DNA of 34,388 bases from Oscillospiraceae bacterium (GTDB lineage: Bacteria; Bacillota; Clostridia; Oscillospirales; CAG-272), in NCBI GenBank assembly GCA_015064315.1, contig SVSL01000001.1, positions 79,801-114,188 of the forward strand, in the 5' to 3' direction. The notes under the pieces were generated by a model. That model was not told the DNA's origin and did no database searches. It worked only from the letters and a program-made list of their open reading frames with translations. The translations under genes and the position numbers were made by a program. Below are positions 15,719-25,299 of the stretch, in pieces. Numbering within the stretch: position 1 is the stretch's first letter; the number at the start of each line of letters is the position of its first letter.

Positions 15719-17497
15719 TTATTGCTTGGTAAGCTTCAAATCGGCGTAAACGGGATAGTGGTCGGATGCACCGGCAAGAATCTTATCACACAAAGTATTA
15801 TAATAAAGGATCTCAAACTCCTCGGAGGTAAACACGTGGTCGATGGCAGCGCCCGAGGTAACGCTCGAAGCGAACAAGGTATGCGTGGTCTTGATCAAAC
15901 GGTTGACCACCTTGGCATTCAGTCCTGCATCCTTGAACCCTGTTTCCGATACGTAGTAGTCATAAGGCTCCTGACCCGTACGGTTGTTATAGTCACCCGT
16001 GGTAACGATGGGACAGTTATAGATGCTTTTCACGGTTTCTATAAACGCTACCATATCCTTTGCCTGCGTCAAACGCTCTGTATTATCCGATGCCTCGGAT
16101 CCCACATTCCAGTGGGTGTTGATGGCTACAAAGCGCGCACCGTCGCTCTTGCGCTCAAAATAGCCCCAAGACAATACACGCAGACCGCGGATTTCTGCAT
16201 TATTGCTGGCATAAGGCAAGACCTTTACGCCATGATCGAGCAATGTCATTGTCTCGGTGTTGTACAGCAAGGGACTAAAATTTACGTCTCCCAGCGAGGT
16301 AACACGATCAACAACGGCATAGGTCTCTCCCAAGAGTGGATCCAGTGCATCATACCATGCGTCAGAAACCTCCTGCAAGCCCAGAATATCGGGTTGATAG
16401 GTATAGATCGGTGCGATCACGGGGATCTCGCGTCCCTCGATCACAGCTTGATTGTTCCAAAGCTCGCACAGAATGTTAAAGGACATCACGCGCATATTGG
16501 CTCCCTCGGCAAGCTCTGTGCTGTCGGAGAAGGAAATTGCGTTGTTAACCTCCAGCGTATCGGCAGGAATGTTCAGAAGATAAGTATAATCGGGCTTGAT
16601 GTATTTGTTGCAGAAGGAGTCGATCATGTAATCGGTGATCATGTCGCTCTGCGCGCCGATCAGAATCTTCTGATCCTTTACCGCGGTAACGTAAGTGAAC
16701 ATGGACTTTTCAGTCGCATTCTCAATGTACTCCTTTGCAATGGCGCGGTTTACGTTGCCAATCAGGAGCTCGCATTCGCGCTCTGCCGCGGAATCGTCTG
16801 CCACGGGCAGTTCAACCCCGTAGGTATTCTTCAAAATGTCCCGAAGCTCCTCGGCAGCCTTCTTGAGGGTTTGGGAATCCTTTTGATATACGATGGCGTA
16901 ATCGGAAAGCTGATTTTCATTTGCCAGATTGAACAGGTACTTCTTCTCTCCCTTGAAAACGTAGTCTCCAAGATATACCAGCTCCTTCTTGCCGCTTTCG
17001 TTGGTGCGGATCTGAAGAAGGTTCTTGAGAAGATATTCCGAAGCCTCTTCCATTCTCTCTGCGGTATGAGCGGCAATTACGATCTTGCCGTTCTTATAAA
17101 CGATTGCAAAATCGTCATAGTCAATGCTCTTGAGCACCTCCAGGGATTCGGGACGGTTGGTGTAGCCGATCAGAATCTCGGCATCGGTTGCCGCGTTCTT
17201 ATCGCTGCTCCAGCTGAGCTTCAGGTTGCGCGCACCGTTGGACAGGGGATAATCCATCAGAGCAGCCGCCGCGTTGCCCACGCATTCGGGGGCGGTGGCG
17301 GGACGAACGATCTTATAATAGCTCTTGTCGGCGTCACAAAGCACAACGGGCTCAGCGAGCGCCTCCCCTTCTCCGGTTCCGGAGGTTGCGGGCTCCTCGG
17401 TGACGGCAGGCACATCCTGCTTTTTGCAGGCGGCAAGCGGCGCGCACAGCATGGAAATTGCCAAAATCGCGATCAAAAGTCTCTTTAAGGTGTTCAT
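15719..17497 (-). CDS. Secreted EEP-family lipoprotein, paralog 3
   Basis: A 592-residue paralog and first gene of the triplet transcript. Its signal peptide is nearly identical to that of paralog 1 (LAAC, Cys24). The two N-terminal modules carry EILIGYTNRPES and ELLIGNVNRAI. EEP motifs are MSFNILCEL, LQEVSD, INTHWNVGS, TTGDYNN, DHVFTS and ASDHYPV. Differences from its siblings near the active site (GDYNN for GDYNS, ASDH for SSDH, and an insert before the GYFERKSDG segment) suggest a shifted specificity. AAGGAG lies eight bases before the ATG, and a sigA-type promoter is at 17536-17564. Divergent from the PEP carboxykinase gene. Confidence 0.85.
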   Translation of the reverse strand: MNTLKRLLIAILAISMLCAPLAACKKQDVPAVTEEPATSGTGEGEALAEPVVLCDADKSYYKIVRPATAPECVGNAAAALMDYPLSNGARNLKLSWSSDKNAATDAEILIGYTNRPESLEVLKSIDYDDFAIVYKNGKIVIAAHTAERMEEASEYLLKNLLQIRTNESGKKELVYLGDYVFKGEKKYLFNLANENQLSDYAIVYQKDSQTLKKAAEELRDILKNTYGVELPVADDSAAERECELLIGNVNRAIAKEYIENATEKSMFTYVTAVKDQKILIGAQSDMITDYMIDSFCNKYIKPDYTYLLNIPADTLEVNNAISFSDSTELAEGANMRVMSFNILCELWNNQAVIEGREIPVIAPIYTYQPDILGLQEVSDAWYDALDPLLGETYAVVDRVTSLGDVNFSPLLYNTETMTLLDHGVKVLPYASNNAEIRGLRVLSWGYFERKSDGARFVAINTHWNVGSEASDNTERLTQAKDMVAFIETVKSIYNCPIVTTGDYNNRTGQEPYDYYVSETGFKDAGLNAKVVNRLIKTTHTLFASSVTSGAAIDHVFTSEEFEILYYNTLCDKILAGASDHYPVYADLKLTKQ

Positions 17498-17535
17498 GAT
17501 CAGATCTCCTTTCGGTTTTTGTATACAACGTTTTA

Positions 17536-17564
17536 ATCATACCATAACTGATAGAAAAAAGCAA
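17536..17564 (-). promoter_or_regulatory. Promoter of the EEP gene 3-gene 2 transcript
   Basis: On the minus strand, TTGCTT (17559-17564), a 17-base spacer and TATGAT (17536-17541), preceded by TGG. The 18-bp repeats seen at gene 1 are absent here. Confidence 0.75.
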
Positions 17565-17704
17565 GATTTTTTTCAAGAAAATCCGCAAAAAAAGAAAAAA
17601 TTCACATTTTTGAGCGTTTGGCAAAAACATTCTGCTTTTTTTCCATAAAGCACCACCGTTTCGCTTAAAATTTATGAACAAATCGTAACCTTTTGAAAAC
17701 CCTC

Positions 17705-17733
17705 TTGCAAAAAGAGAAAAAATGTTGTAAAAT
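17705..17733 (+). promoter_or_regulatory. Promoter of the PEP carboxykinase gene
   Basis: TTGCAA (17705-17710), a 17-base spacer and TAAAAT (17728-17733). The predicted start, near 17740, coincides with the foot of a hairpin. No catabolite-response element was recognised nearby. The 17565-17704 stretch between the two divergent promoters is A/T-rich with no gene. Confidence 0.75.
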
Positions 17734-17740
17734 ATATACT

Positions 17741-17763
17741 GGGAAACAAGGTGGCTTGTTCCC
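17741..17763 (+). promoter_or_regulatory. 5'-terminal hairpin of the pckG transcript
   Basis: GGGA and ACAAG (with one bulged A) pair with CTTGT and TCCC across a GTGG loop. The hairpin begins at the predicted first transcribed base. Such 5' structures are known to slow mRNA decay in Firmicutes; that role here is inferred. Confidence 0.5.
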
Positions 17764-17812
17764 GATCAATCTGTTTTTTGAATAATTCAACATAAAAAAG
17801 GAGCAAAAAATC

Positions 17813-19597
17813 ATGACCAACAACAAGCACGTTTTGGACTGGATCAAGGAAATGTCCGATCTGGTTCAGCCCGAGAAGATCGTTTGGATCGACGGTAGTG
17901 AGGAGCAGACCAACGCCCTGCGCGCAGAAGCCTGCGCAAGCGGCGAGCTGGAGGCTCTGAATCCCGAGAAGTACCCCAACTGCTACCTGCACCGCACCGC
18001 TATCAACGACGTTGCGCGCGTAGAGAACAGAACCTTCATCTGCACCCGCAAGAAGGAGGACGCCGGTACCATCAACAACTGGATGGATCCCCAGGAGTGC
18101 TATGCAACCCTGTCCAAGCTCTACAAGAACTCCTACAAGGGCAAGACCATGTACGTAATTCCCTACTCCATGGGCGTGGTTGGCTCTGATTTCGCAAAGA
18201 TCGGTATTGAATTGACCGACTCCATCTACGTTGTTCTCAACATGCTGATCATGACCCGCGTTGGCACCAACGTAATCGAGGCTCTTGGTGACTCCGCTGA
18301 CTTCGTTAAGGGTCTGCACGCCGTTGCTGACTGCGACGAGGAGAAGCGTTACATCTGCCACTTCCCCGAGGACAACACCATCTGGTCCGTTAACTCCGGT
18401 TACGGCGGAAACGTTCTCTTGGGCAAGAAGTGCTTTGCGCTTCGTATTGCTTCCTACCTGGGACGCAAGGAGGGCTGGATGGCTGAGCATATGCTCATTC
18501 TCGGCCTTGAGAATCCCGAGGGAGAGGTAAAGTACATCTCCGCAGCATTCCCCTCCGCTTGCGGTAAGACCAACCTGGCGATGCTCATTCCTCCTTCCAT
18601 TTACAAGAAGGCAGGCTACAAGGTATGGACCGTTGGTGACGACATCGCTTGGATCCGTGTAGGCGAGGATGGCAGACTCTATGCCGTAAACCCTGAGAAC
18701 GGCTTCTTCGGCGTTGCTCCCGGTACCAATGAGCACTCCAACTACAATGCGCTCATGACCGCACAGAAGAACTGCATCTTCACCAACGTTTGCCACAATC
18801 TGGATGACAACACCGTTTGGTGGGAAGGACTTGATAACAATCCTCCCAAGAACGCTCTCAACTGGAGAGGCGAGAAGTGGGATTACACCAAGTACGATAA
18901 GAACGATAAGGTTGGCACCTCCGGCGCTCACCCCAACTCCCGTTTCACCGCAATGGCTTCCAACTGCCCCTGCATTTCTCCCGAGTTCAACAGCCTCAAG
19001 GGCGTTCCGCTGACCGCTATCATCTTTGGTGGCCGTCGTGCAAAGACCGCTCCCCTGGTTTACGAATCCCGTAGCTGGCAGCACGGTACCTTCGTTGGTT
19101 CCATCATGGCTTCCGAGACCACCGCAGCAGCTGCAGGTGCAGTAGGTGTGGTTCGCCGCGATCCCATGGCTATGCGTCCCTTCGTTGGTTACGACATGGG
19201 CGACTACTTTGCTCACTGGCTCAACATGGGCAAGAAGATCCCCAACGCTCCCAAGATCTTCCACGTTAACTGGTTCCGCACCGATGCTGAGGGTCACTTC
19301 ATCTGGCCCGGATTCGGTGACAACATGAGAGTTCTGATGTGGATTCTCGACAGATGCGCAGGCAAGGTTGACGCTGTTGAAACCCCCATCGGCTTTGTTC
19401 CCAAGGCTGAGGATATCAACATTGAGGATCTTGACGGTGTAACCATTGACACCATCCGCGACCTGCTCACCATTGACACCGAGAGCTGGCTTGAGGACGT
19501 TGAGAACATCAAGGCGTTCTACAAGCAGATCGGCGATCGCGTTCCCGCAGAGCTTTACGATGAGCTTGCAATTCTGGAAGGCAATTTGAAGAAGTAA
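17813..19597 (+). CDS. pckG: Phosphoenolpyruvate carboxykinase (GTP type)
   Basis: Interconverts oxaloacetate and PEP with a guanine nucleotide, linking the C4-acid pool to gluconeogenesis or anaplerosis in the cytoplasm. The 594-residue protein has the GTP-class P-loop FPSACGKTN (246-254) with the reactive Cys250. DDIAW (276-280), FFGVAPGTN and the segment VVRRDPMAMRPFVGYDMGDYF are also class-typical. ATP-type PEPCK has a different loop. Codon use is strongly biased (AAC, AAG, TTC, CGC or CGT), as for a very highly expressed gene. AAGGAG lies nine bases before the ATG, after a 72-base leader. A strong terminator follows. Confidence 0.96.
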   Translation: MTNNKHVLDWIKEMSDLVQPEKIVWIDGSEEQTNALRAEACASGELEALNPEKYPNCYLHRTAINDVARVENRTFICTRKKEDAGTINNWMDPQECYATLSKLYKNSYKGKTMYVIPYSMGVVGSDFAKIGIELTDSIYVVLNMLIMTRVGTNVIEALGDSADFVKGLHAVADCDEEKRYICHFPEDNTIWSVNSGYGGNVLLGKKCFALRIASYLGRKEGWMAEHMLILGLENPEGEVKYISAAFPSACGKTNLAMLIPPSIYKKAGYKVWTVGDDIAWIRVGEDGRLYAVNPENGFFGVAPGTNEHSNYNALMTAQKNCIFTNVCHNLDDNTVWWEGLDNNPPKNALNWRGEKWDYTKYDKNDKVGTSGAHPNSRFTAMASNCPCISPEFNSLKGVPLTAIIFGGRRAKTAPLVYESRSWQHGTFVGSIMASETTAAAAGAVGVVRRDPMAMRPFVGYDMGDYFAHWLNMGKKIPNAPKIFHVNWFRTDAEGHFIWPGFGDNMRVLMWILDRCAGKVDAVETPIGFVPKAEDINIEDLDGVTIDTIRDLLTIDTESWLEDVENIKAFYKQIGDRVPAELYDELAILEGNLKK

Positions 19598-19612
19598 TTT
19601 TTCAATCCCAAT

Positions 19613-19653
19613 AAAAATCACGGGCTGACTCAATGAGTCAGCCCGTGATTTTT
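19613..19653. terminator. Bidirectional terminator between pckG and the TIM-barrel pair
   Basis: Nineteen perfect pairs (19613-19631 with 19635-19653) and a 3-base loop, with A-rich and T-rich outer ends. It serves pckG on plus and the isomerase-like genes on minus. Confidence 0.95.
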
Positions 19654-19655
19654 AT

Positions 19656-20402
19656 TTAAGTGTTTAAGGATTGAAGATAGTTCATGCAACGGGCAACCTC
19701 AAGAGGTCCCGTGGGATAGCAATCACCGCTTTCCACGATCATGGGAAGTCCCAGCTCGATCGCCTTCTTATGAACCGCCGCAACGGGTGCCTCCCCTTCC
19801 CCAAGCGCCATGCCGCGCCCGGTTCCCTCGGGATGCAAAAGATCCTTTTTAAAGCCGTCCTTCAAATGAACAAAGCACAGTCGATCCCCCAGCCGTTCCA
19901 TCAGCTCCACGGGATCAAGACCTGCGTTGTACGCCCAAAAGGTATCCAGCTCAAACCGCAGATCGGTTCTCTTCCAAAGCTCCTCAAAAAAGATCTGCCC
20001 GTCCGCATTGGGTAAAAATTCGGGAATGTGGTTGTGGAACATCAGCTCCATGCCCTCTTTTTTCAGCTTCTCCCGAAAATACAAAACAGTCTCCATGGTT
20101 TGCTCCAGCTGTGCCGCCGTTTTGAACTTGGAGCTGGAAAAGATCAGCGTATTGCATCCGATGGCGCGATGCATTTTGATCACGCCGTCAAAGTTCTCGG
20201 TCAGCTCCCGCAGTCCCGTGTGGGTAGTGGGAACGCCAAGACCGTATTTTTGAAGCATTGCCGCAACGTCTTCGGGAGCGTTTCCGAAAAATCCCGCAGG
20301 CTCTACCGAGGAAAATCCCATCTCGGCGGCAACCCTGAGCGCTTCGTCAAAATTCTGTTCAGCAACGTCGCGCAGGCTGAACAGCTGTAATCCGTACTCC
20401 AT
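19656..20402 (-). CDS. Xylose-isomerase-like TIM-barrel protein, copy B
   Basis: A 248-residue member of the sugar phosphate isomerase/epimerase superfamily (AP endonuclease 2 fold), predicted soluble and metal-dependent. Visible landmarks are EYGLQLFSLRD at the N-terminus, MFHNHIPEF, FELDTFWAYNAGLDPVELM, CFVHLKDGF and MIVESGD, which supply the Glu, Asp and His ligands of this fold. The start is uncertain: ATG 20402 aligns with the sister gene, while ATG 20408 overlaps the upstream stop as TGATG. It is a tandem duplicate of the gene just upstream and cotranscribed with it. The substrate cannot be read from sequence; inositol- or keto-sugar-type compounds are candidates. Confidence 0.82.
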   Translation of the reverse strand: MEYGLQLFSLRDVAEQNFDEALRVAAEMGFSSVEPAGFFGNAPEDVAAMLQKYGLGVPTTHTGLRELTENFDGVIKMHRAIGCNTLIFSSSKFKTAAQLEQTMETVLYFREKLKKEGMELMFHNHIPEFLPNADGQIFFEELWKRTDLRFELDTFWAYNAGLDPVELMERLGDRLCFVHLKDGFKKDLLHPEGTGRGMALGEGEAPVAAVHKKAIELGLPMIVESGDCYPTGPLEVARCMNYLQSLNT

Positions 20403-20407
20403 TGCCA

Positions 20408-21163
20408 TCAAGCGTCAAGGGCATCCTCTGCCTTGAGGAAGTCCATGCATCTTGCAACCTCTTCGGGTCCCGAGGGAGAAAGATCCTCGCTCTCCACTAC
20501 AATGGTCAGTCCCAGCTCGATGGCCTTTTTGCGAACTGCCGCCGCGGGAGCCGCGCCCGATCCCAAGGACTTGCCCACGGGCTTGCTTTCGGGGTCGTTG
20601 CGATCCTGCGCAAAGCCGTCCTTGAGGTGAACGAAATACATACGGCCCTTGTAGGTCTCCAGCATTTCGATGGGATCCAGTCCCGCGTTGAAAAGCCAGA
20701 AGGTATCGAACTCAAAGAGAACGTTGGTCTGATCGCGGAGCATCTCAAAGAAGATCTGACCGTCCTCGTTGGGCCAGAATTCCTTGGAGTGGTTGTGATA
20801 GTGCAGACGCATACCTGCCGCCTCAACCTTGGGCTGAAGCTCGTTGATGGTTTTGATGGTCTCATCTGCCTGCTCGGCGGTCTTGAACTTGGAGGAAGGG
20901 ATGATAATGTCCTTGCATCCAATCGCCTTGTGCATGGCGATCACGGCGTCAACGTCGGCAGCCAGCTCCTTGATGGAGGTATGGGTGCTGCAGGCGGTCA
21001 GTCCGTATTTTTCCAGCATTTTGGCAACGTCCTCGGGAGCGTTTTCGAAAAGACCGGCAGTCTCCACCAAGGAATATCCGATCTCGGAGACCTTTTTCAG
21101 AGCCTCCTCATAGTTTTCGGCGGCAACGTCGCGCACGCTGTAAAGCTGTAAGCCGTATTGCAT
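20408..21163 (-). CDS. Xylose-isomerase-like TIM-barrel protein, copy A
   Basis: A 251-residue paralog of the preceding entry and first gene of the pair. Landmarks are QYGLQLYSVRDVA, YSLVETAGLFENAPEDVAKML, RLHYHNHSKEF, FEFDTFWLFNAGLDPIEML, YFVHLKDGFAQD and IVVESED. The aromatic and ligand residues around the barrel mouth are shared between the copies. The loop after HLKDGF differs (AQDRNDPESKP against KKDLLHPEGTG), which may change the substrate. The ATG is preceded by AAAGGA, and a promoter lies at 21203-21230. No transporter or kinase gene accompanies the pair, so the pathway is not evident. Confidence 0.84.
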   Translation of the reverse strand: MQYGLQLYSVRDVAAENYEEALKKVSEIGYSLVETAGLFENAPEDVAKMLEKYGLTACSTHTSIKELAADVDAVIAMHKAIGCKDIIIPSSKFKTAEQADETIKTINELQPKVEAAGMRLHYHNHSKEFWPNEDGQIFFEMLRDQTNVLFEFDTFWLFNAGLDPIEMLETYKGRMYFVHLKDGFAQDRNDPESKPVGKSLGSGAAPAAAVRKKAIELGLTIVVESEDLSPSGPEEVARCMDFLKAEDALDA

Positions 21164-21202
21164 AATTTTTGAATCCTTTCATTGATAAAAATTTCCATTT
21201 CT

Positions 21203-21230
21203 ATTTTACCACAAAAACAAGAAAATGCAA
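21203..21230 (-). promoter_or_regulatory. Promoter of the TIM-barrel pair
   Basis: On the minus strand, TTGCAT (21225-21230), a 16-base spacer and TAAAAT (21203-21208) with TGG before the -10. Divergent from the PAP2 promoter. Confidence 0.7.
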
Positions 21231-21262
21231 TAGTAAATTGGAAAATCTTTGATTTTTTCCTC

Positions 21263-21291
21263 TTGACAGGAGAGAAAATATTGGATATAAT
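21263..21291 (+). promoter_or_regulatory. Consensus SigA promoter for the PAP2 gene
   Basis: TTGACA (21263-21268), a 17-base spacer and TATAAT (21286-21291), both exact consensus. The predicted start is about 40 bases before ATG 21336. Confidence 0.9.
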
Positions 21292-21335
21292 AAAACAGTA
21301 AAAGCAGTTGCTATGTGACCGAAAGGAGTATACAC

Positions 21336-22250
21336 ATGGATTTTCTATACCTTCTACAAGATCTTCGCAATCCCTTTTTGGATGCGATCATCTCTGCCGT
21401 GACTCATCTTGGAGAGGAGACTCTCTTTATGATCATGGCACTCGTATTTTTTTGGTGCTTTGATAAAAAAAGAGGATATTATCTTCTCTTCACGGGCTTT
21501 GCCGGCATTGTGAGCATTCAATTTCTCAAAATGATCTTCCGCATCCCGCGCCCTTGGGTACTGGATCCCGAATTTCCCATTGTAGAAAGCGCACGCGCCG
21601 AGGCAACGGGATATTCCTTCCCCAGCGGTCATACCCAATGCGCCACAGCCCTCTACGGAGGCATTTCCCGCTCCTCCAAAACAAGATGGGTACAGCTTGG
21701 CGGCGTTTGTATTGTTCTTGCCGTGGCTTTCTCGCGGATGTATCTGGGCGTTCACACGCCAAAGGACGTGCTGGTTTCCCTCGCGATCGGTGCGGCGTGG
21801 ATATTGCTCCTCTATCCCATTTTTCAAAAATGCTTTGAAAAGCCGAAATTCATGTACGGCACTATTGGCGGCGTTCTGTTGCTCGCCCTTGCGAACCTGC
21901 TTTTCGTCTTCCTCTATCCCTTCCCTGCCGACGTGGATGCGGTCAATCTTGCCGACGCTGAAAAGGTAGCCTGCCAGCTCTTTGCCATTGTGCTTGCCAT
22001 GTGCATTCTCTATCCCGTGGATCATTTTTGGTTGAAATTCCAGACCGATGCCGTCTGGTGGGCGCAGATTTTGAAATTGATCGGCGGCGTTGCCATCATC
22101 CTGGCGGTGCGCCTGCTCCTGAAAGAGCCTTTGAACGCTCTCCTTGGTATCAACCTCGGATGCGGCGTGCGTTATTTTCTCATGGTCATTGCCGCAGGGA
22201 TCCTGTGGCCCATGACCTTTGGATGGTTTGCGAGATTGGGGAATAAATAA
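21336..22250 (+). CDS. PAP2-family membrane phosphatase
   Basis: Integral membrane acid phosphatase of about 304 residues, of the type that dephosphorylates lipid phosphates such as undecaprenyl pyrophosphate or phosphatidate at the outer face of the membrane. The three PAP2 motifs are KMIFRIPRP (65-73), YSFPSGHT (93-100) and SRMYLGVHTPKD (133-144), with active-site His99 and His140. Six or more hydrophobic segments surround them, and about 120 residues of extra membrane domain follow the core. A GTG start at 21315 is possible, but ATG 21336 has AAAGGAG at the right distance. It is a single-gene transcript. Confidence 0.92.
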   Translation: MDFLYLLQDLRNPFLDAIISAVTHLGEETLFMIMALVFFWCFDKKRGYYLLFTGFAGIVSIQFLKMIFRIPRPWVLDPEFPIVESARAEATGYSFPSGHTQCATALYGGISRSSKTRWVQLGGVCIVLAVAFSRMYLGVHTPKDVLVSLAIGAAWILLLYPIFQKCFEKPKFMYGTIGGVLLLALANLLFVFLYPFPADVDAVNLADAEKVACQLFAIVLAMCILYPVDHFWLKFQTDAVWWAQILKLIGGVAIILAVRLLLKEPLNALLGINLGCGVRYFLMVIAAGILWPMTFGWFARLGNK

Positions 22251-22258
22251 ACAAGTAA

Positions 22259-22288
22259 CCCCGACAGATTTTTAAAGATCTGTCGGGG
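22259..22288. terminator. Hairpin between the PAP2 and GNAT genes
   Basis: Eleven perfect pairs (22259-22269 with 22278-22288) with an 8-base loop. It sits between convergent genes and probably terminates both, although the T-tract is weak on each side. Confidence 0.7.
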
Positions 22289-22295
22289 ATTCCTA

Positions 22296-22793
22296 TTATA
22301 ACACATATTCCATTGTGAGATTTTTAAAGTTTTCACATTTCGCTTCCGCAATGATAGAAAAGCCTAAATGTTTCCAAAAAGACAAACCGCTGATATTATT
22401 GTCTTGCACCGACAAACGAATGCACTTGATAGATGTTTCTTTCAAGGAATCAATTAGTGCTTTTATACATTTCGAACCGATGTGTTTTCGTTTGTACTTA
22501 TTATGTACAAGAAAAAGACCGAGCCACAGTATGTCTGCACAAGGGTAGCCCTCAATCAAAAACAAACAAGCTACCGCCTCATTGTTTTTGCAAAATCCTA
22601 TATTGTGAATATTGTTTTTTGATATGTCGTCAATGGAGTATTCTATGGTTTCGATGCAATCCGTTCTTGTAGCAGGATGTCCATCTGTAATTATATAGTA
22701 TTCTTCGTTGCAATAAAAAACATCTTCGTATTTGTCAAGATTGTTTATTGTTATAGGTTCTATAGCATATTCATTCAAATATATGTTACGCAT
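22296..22793 (-). CDS. GNAT-family N-acetyltransferase
   Basis: Predicted acetyl-CoA-dependent acetyltransferase of about 165 residues. The acetyl-CoA loop is in LFLVHNKYKRKHIGSKCIKALI (R-x-x-I-G form), followed by IRLSVQDNNISGLSFWKHLGF, the usual C-terminal GNAT motif. The acceptor is unknown. ATG 22793 is chosen because AGGAG lies eight bases before it; the frame is open to 22853 without a better site. The gene is much richer in A and T than its neighbours, with AAA, ATA and TTT codons frequent, and repeat hairpins lie upstream. Both point to recent arrival by transfer. Confidence 0.85.
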   Translation of the reverse strand: MRNIYLNEYAIEPITINNLDKYEDVFYCNEEYYIITDGHPATRTDCIETIEYSIDDISKNNIHNIGFCKNNEAVACLFLIEGYPCADILWLGLFLVHNKYKRKHIGSKCIKALIDSLKETSIKCIRLSVQDNNISGLSFWKHLGFSIIAEAKCENFKNLTMEYVL

Positions 22794-22863
22794 GTCGGGC
22801 ACTCCTGTTATTGTTTTATCGTGCGAGTTTCGCCTTTGTATTACAAAAGACACAAGGCTTAGC

Positions 22864-22935
22864 CATGTCCCCCTCTTGCTCCATCATCTTACCCTCTCCG
22901 TCGGCTACGCCGCCACCTCTCCCAAAGGGAGAGGC
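22864..22935. repeat. Palindromic intergenic repeat (CCTCTCCC-GGGAGAGG type)
   Basis: Contains CCTCTCCC (22916-22923), an AAA loop and GGGAGAGG (22927-22934). Just before it is a smaller CGGC-TAC-GCCG hairpin (22902-22912). The preceding CTCTCC at 22894-22899 offers an alternative partner for the same GGAGAG arm. The sequence style is that of short dispersed palindromes common in gut Clostridia genomes. It would lie in the GNAT leader if the promoter at 22950-22978 is used. Confidence 0.65.
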
Positions 22936-22949
22936 TTGCCGTTAATCCC

Positions 22950-22978
22950 ATTATACCACAAATCGGCAGAGGAAACAA
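22950..22978 (-). promoter_or_regulatory. Possible promoter of the GNAT gene
   Basis: On the minus strand, TATAAT (22950-22955) preceded by TGG, a 17-base spacer and a poor -35 TTGTTT (22973-22978). The transcript would carry a leader of about 150 bases containing the palindromic repeat. Confidence 0.5.
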
Positions 22979-23035
22979 TCCATCTGCCGAAATTTTTATG
23001 CTTGCCATTCTCCGTTAATGACAACGGAGAATGGC
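22963..23035. terminator. Two hairpins downstream of ligA
   Basis: A 13-bp hairpin (23004-23016 with 23023-23035) lies directly after ligA, and an 8-bp hairpin (22963-22970 with 22983-22990) follows. The first probably stops ligA transcription, though its T-tract is poor. The second overlaps the spacer of the possible GNAT promoter. Confidence 0.55.
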
Positions 23036-23058
23036 CTGTGATGTCTTTTTTATATTCA

Positions 23059-25134
<2,076 letters not shown>

Positions 25135-25216
25135 TGACGATTTTGTATGGATTTTTCATCATTTTTCGTCATTTTGCACAAACTTTTTTGTTTTAAAAGA
25201 TTTTATTTGAAACATC

Positions 25217-25245
25217 TTTACATTTACACAAAAACGTGATATACT
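25217..25245 (+). promoter_or_regulatory. Promoter of the hibernation factor gene
   Basis: TTTACA (25217-25222), a 17-base spacer and TATACT (25240-25245), with TGA before the -10. The start is predicted near 25252, the first base of the leader hairpin. Confidence 0.8.
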
Positions 25246-25251
25246 ATAAAT

Positions 25252-25268
25252 GCGGAGAGGATCTCCGC
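25252..25268 (+). promoter_or_regulatory. 5'-terminal hairpin of the hpf transcript
   Basis: GCGGAGA (25252-25258) pairs with TCTCCGC (25262-25268) across a GGA loop, right at the predicted transcript start. It probably protects the 5' end. Confidence 0.55.
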
Positions 25269-25299
25269 ACGAAAAACAAAGAAAGGTTAGGTCCGTAGT

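Noticed and set aside
13952-17488. Two long open frames opposite EEP paralogs 2 and 3 (585 and 588 codons)
   Set aside because: They parallel each other only because the minus-strand genes are paralogs. No start signals or domains were seen.
17672-19633. 653-codon open frame opposite the PEP carboxykinase gene
   Set aside because: Its length follows from the strong codon bias of the plus-strand gene. It has no ribosome binding site, and the protein shows no recognisable domain.
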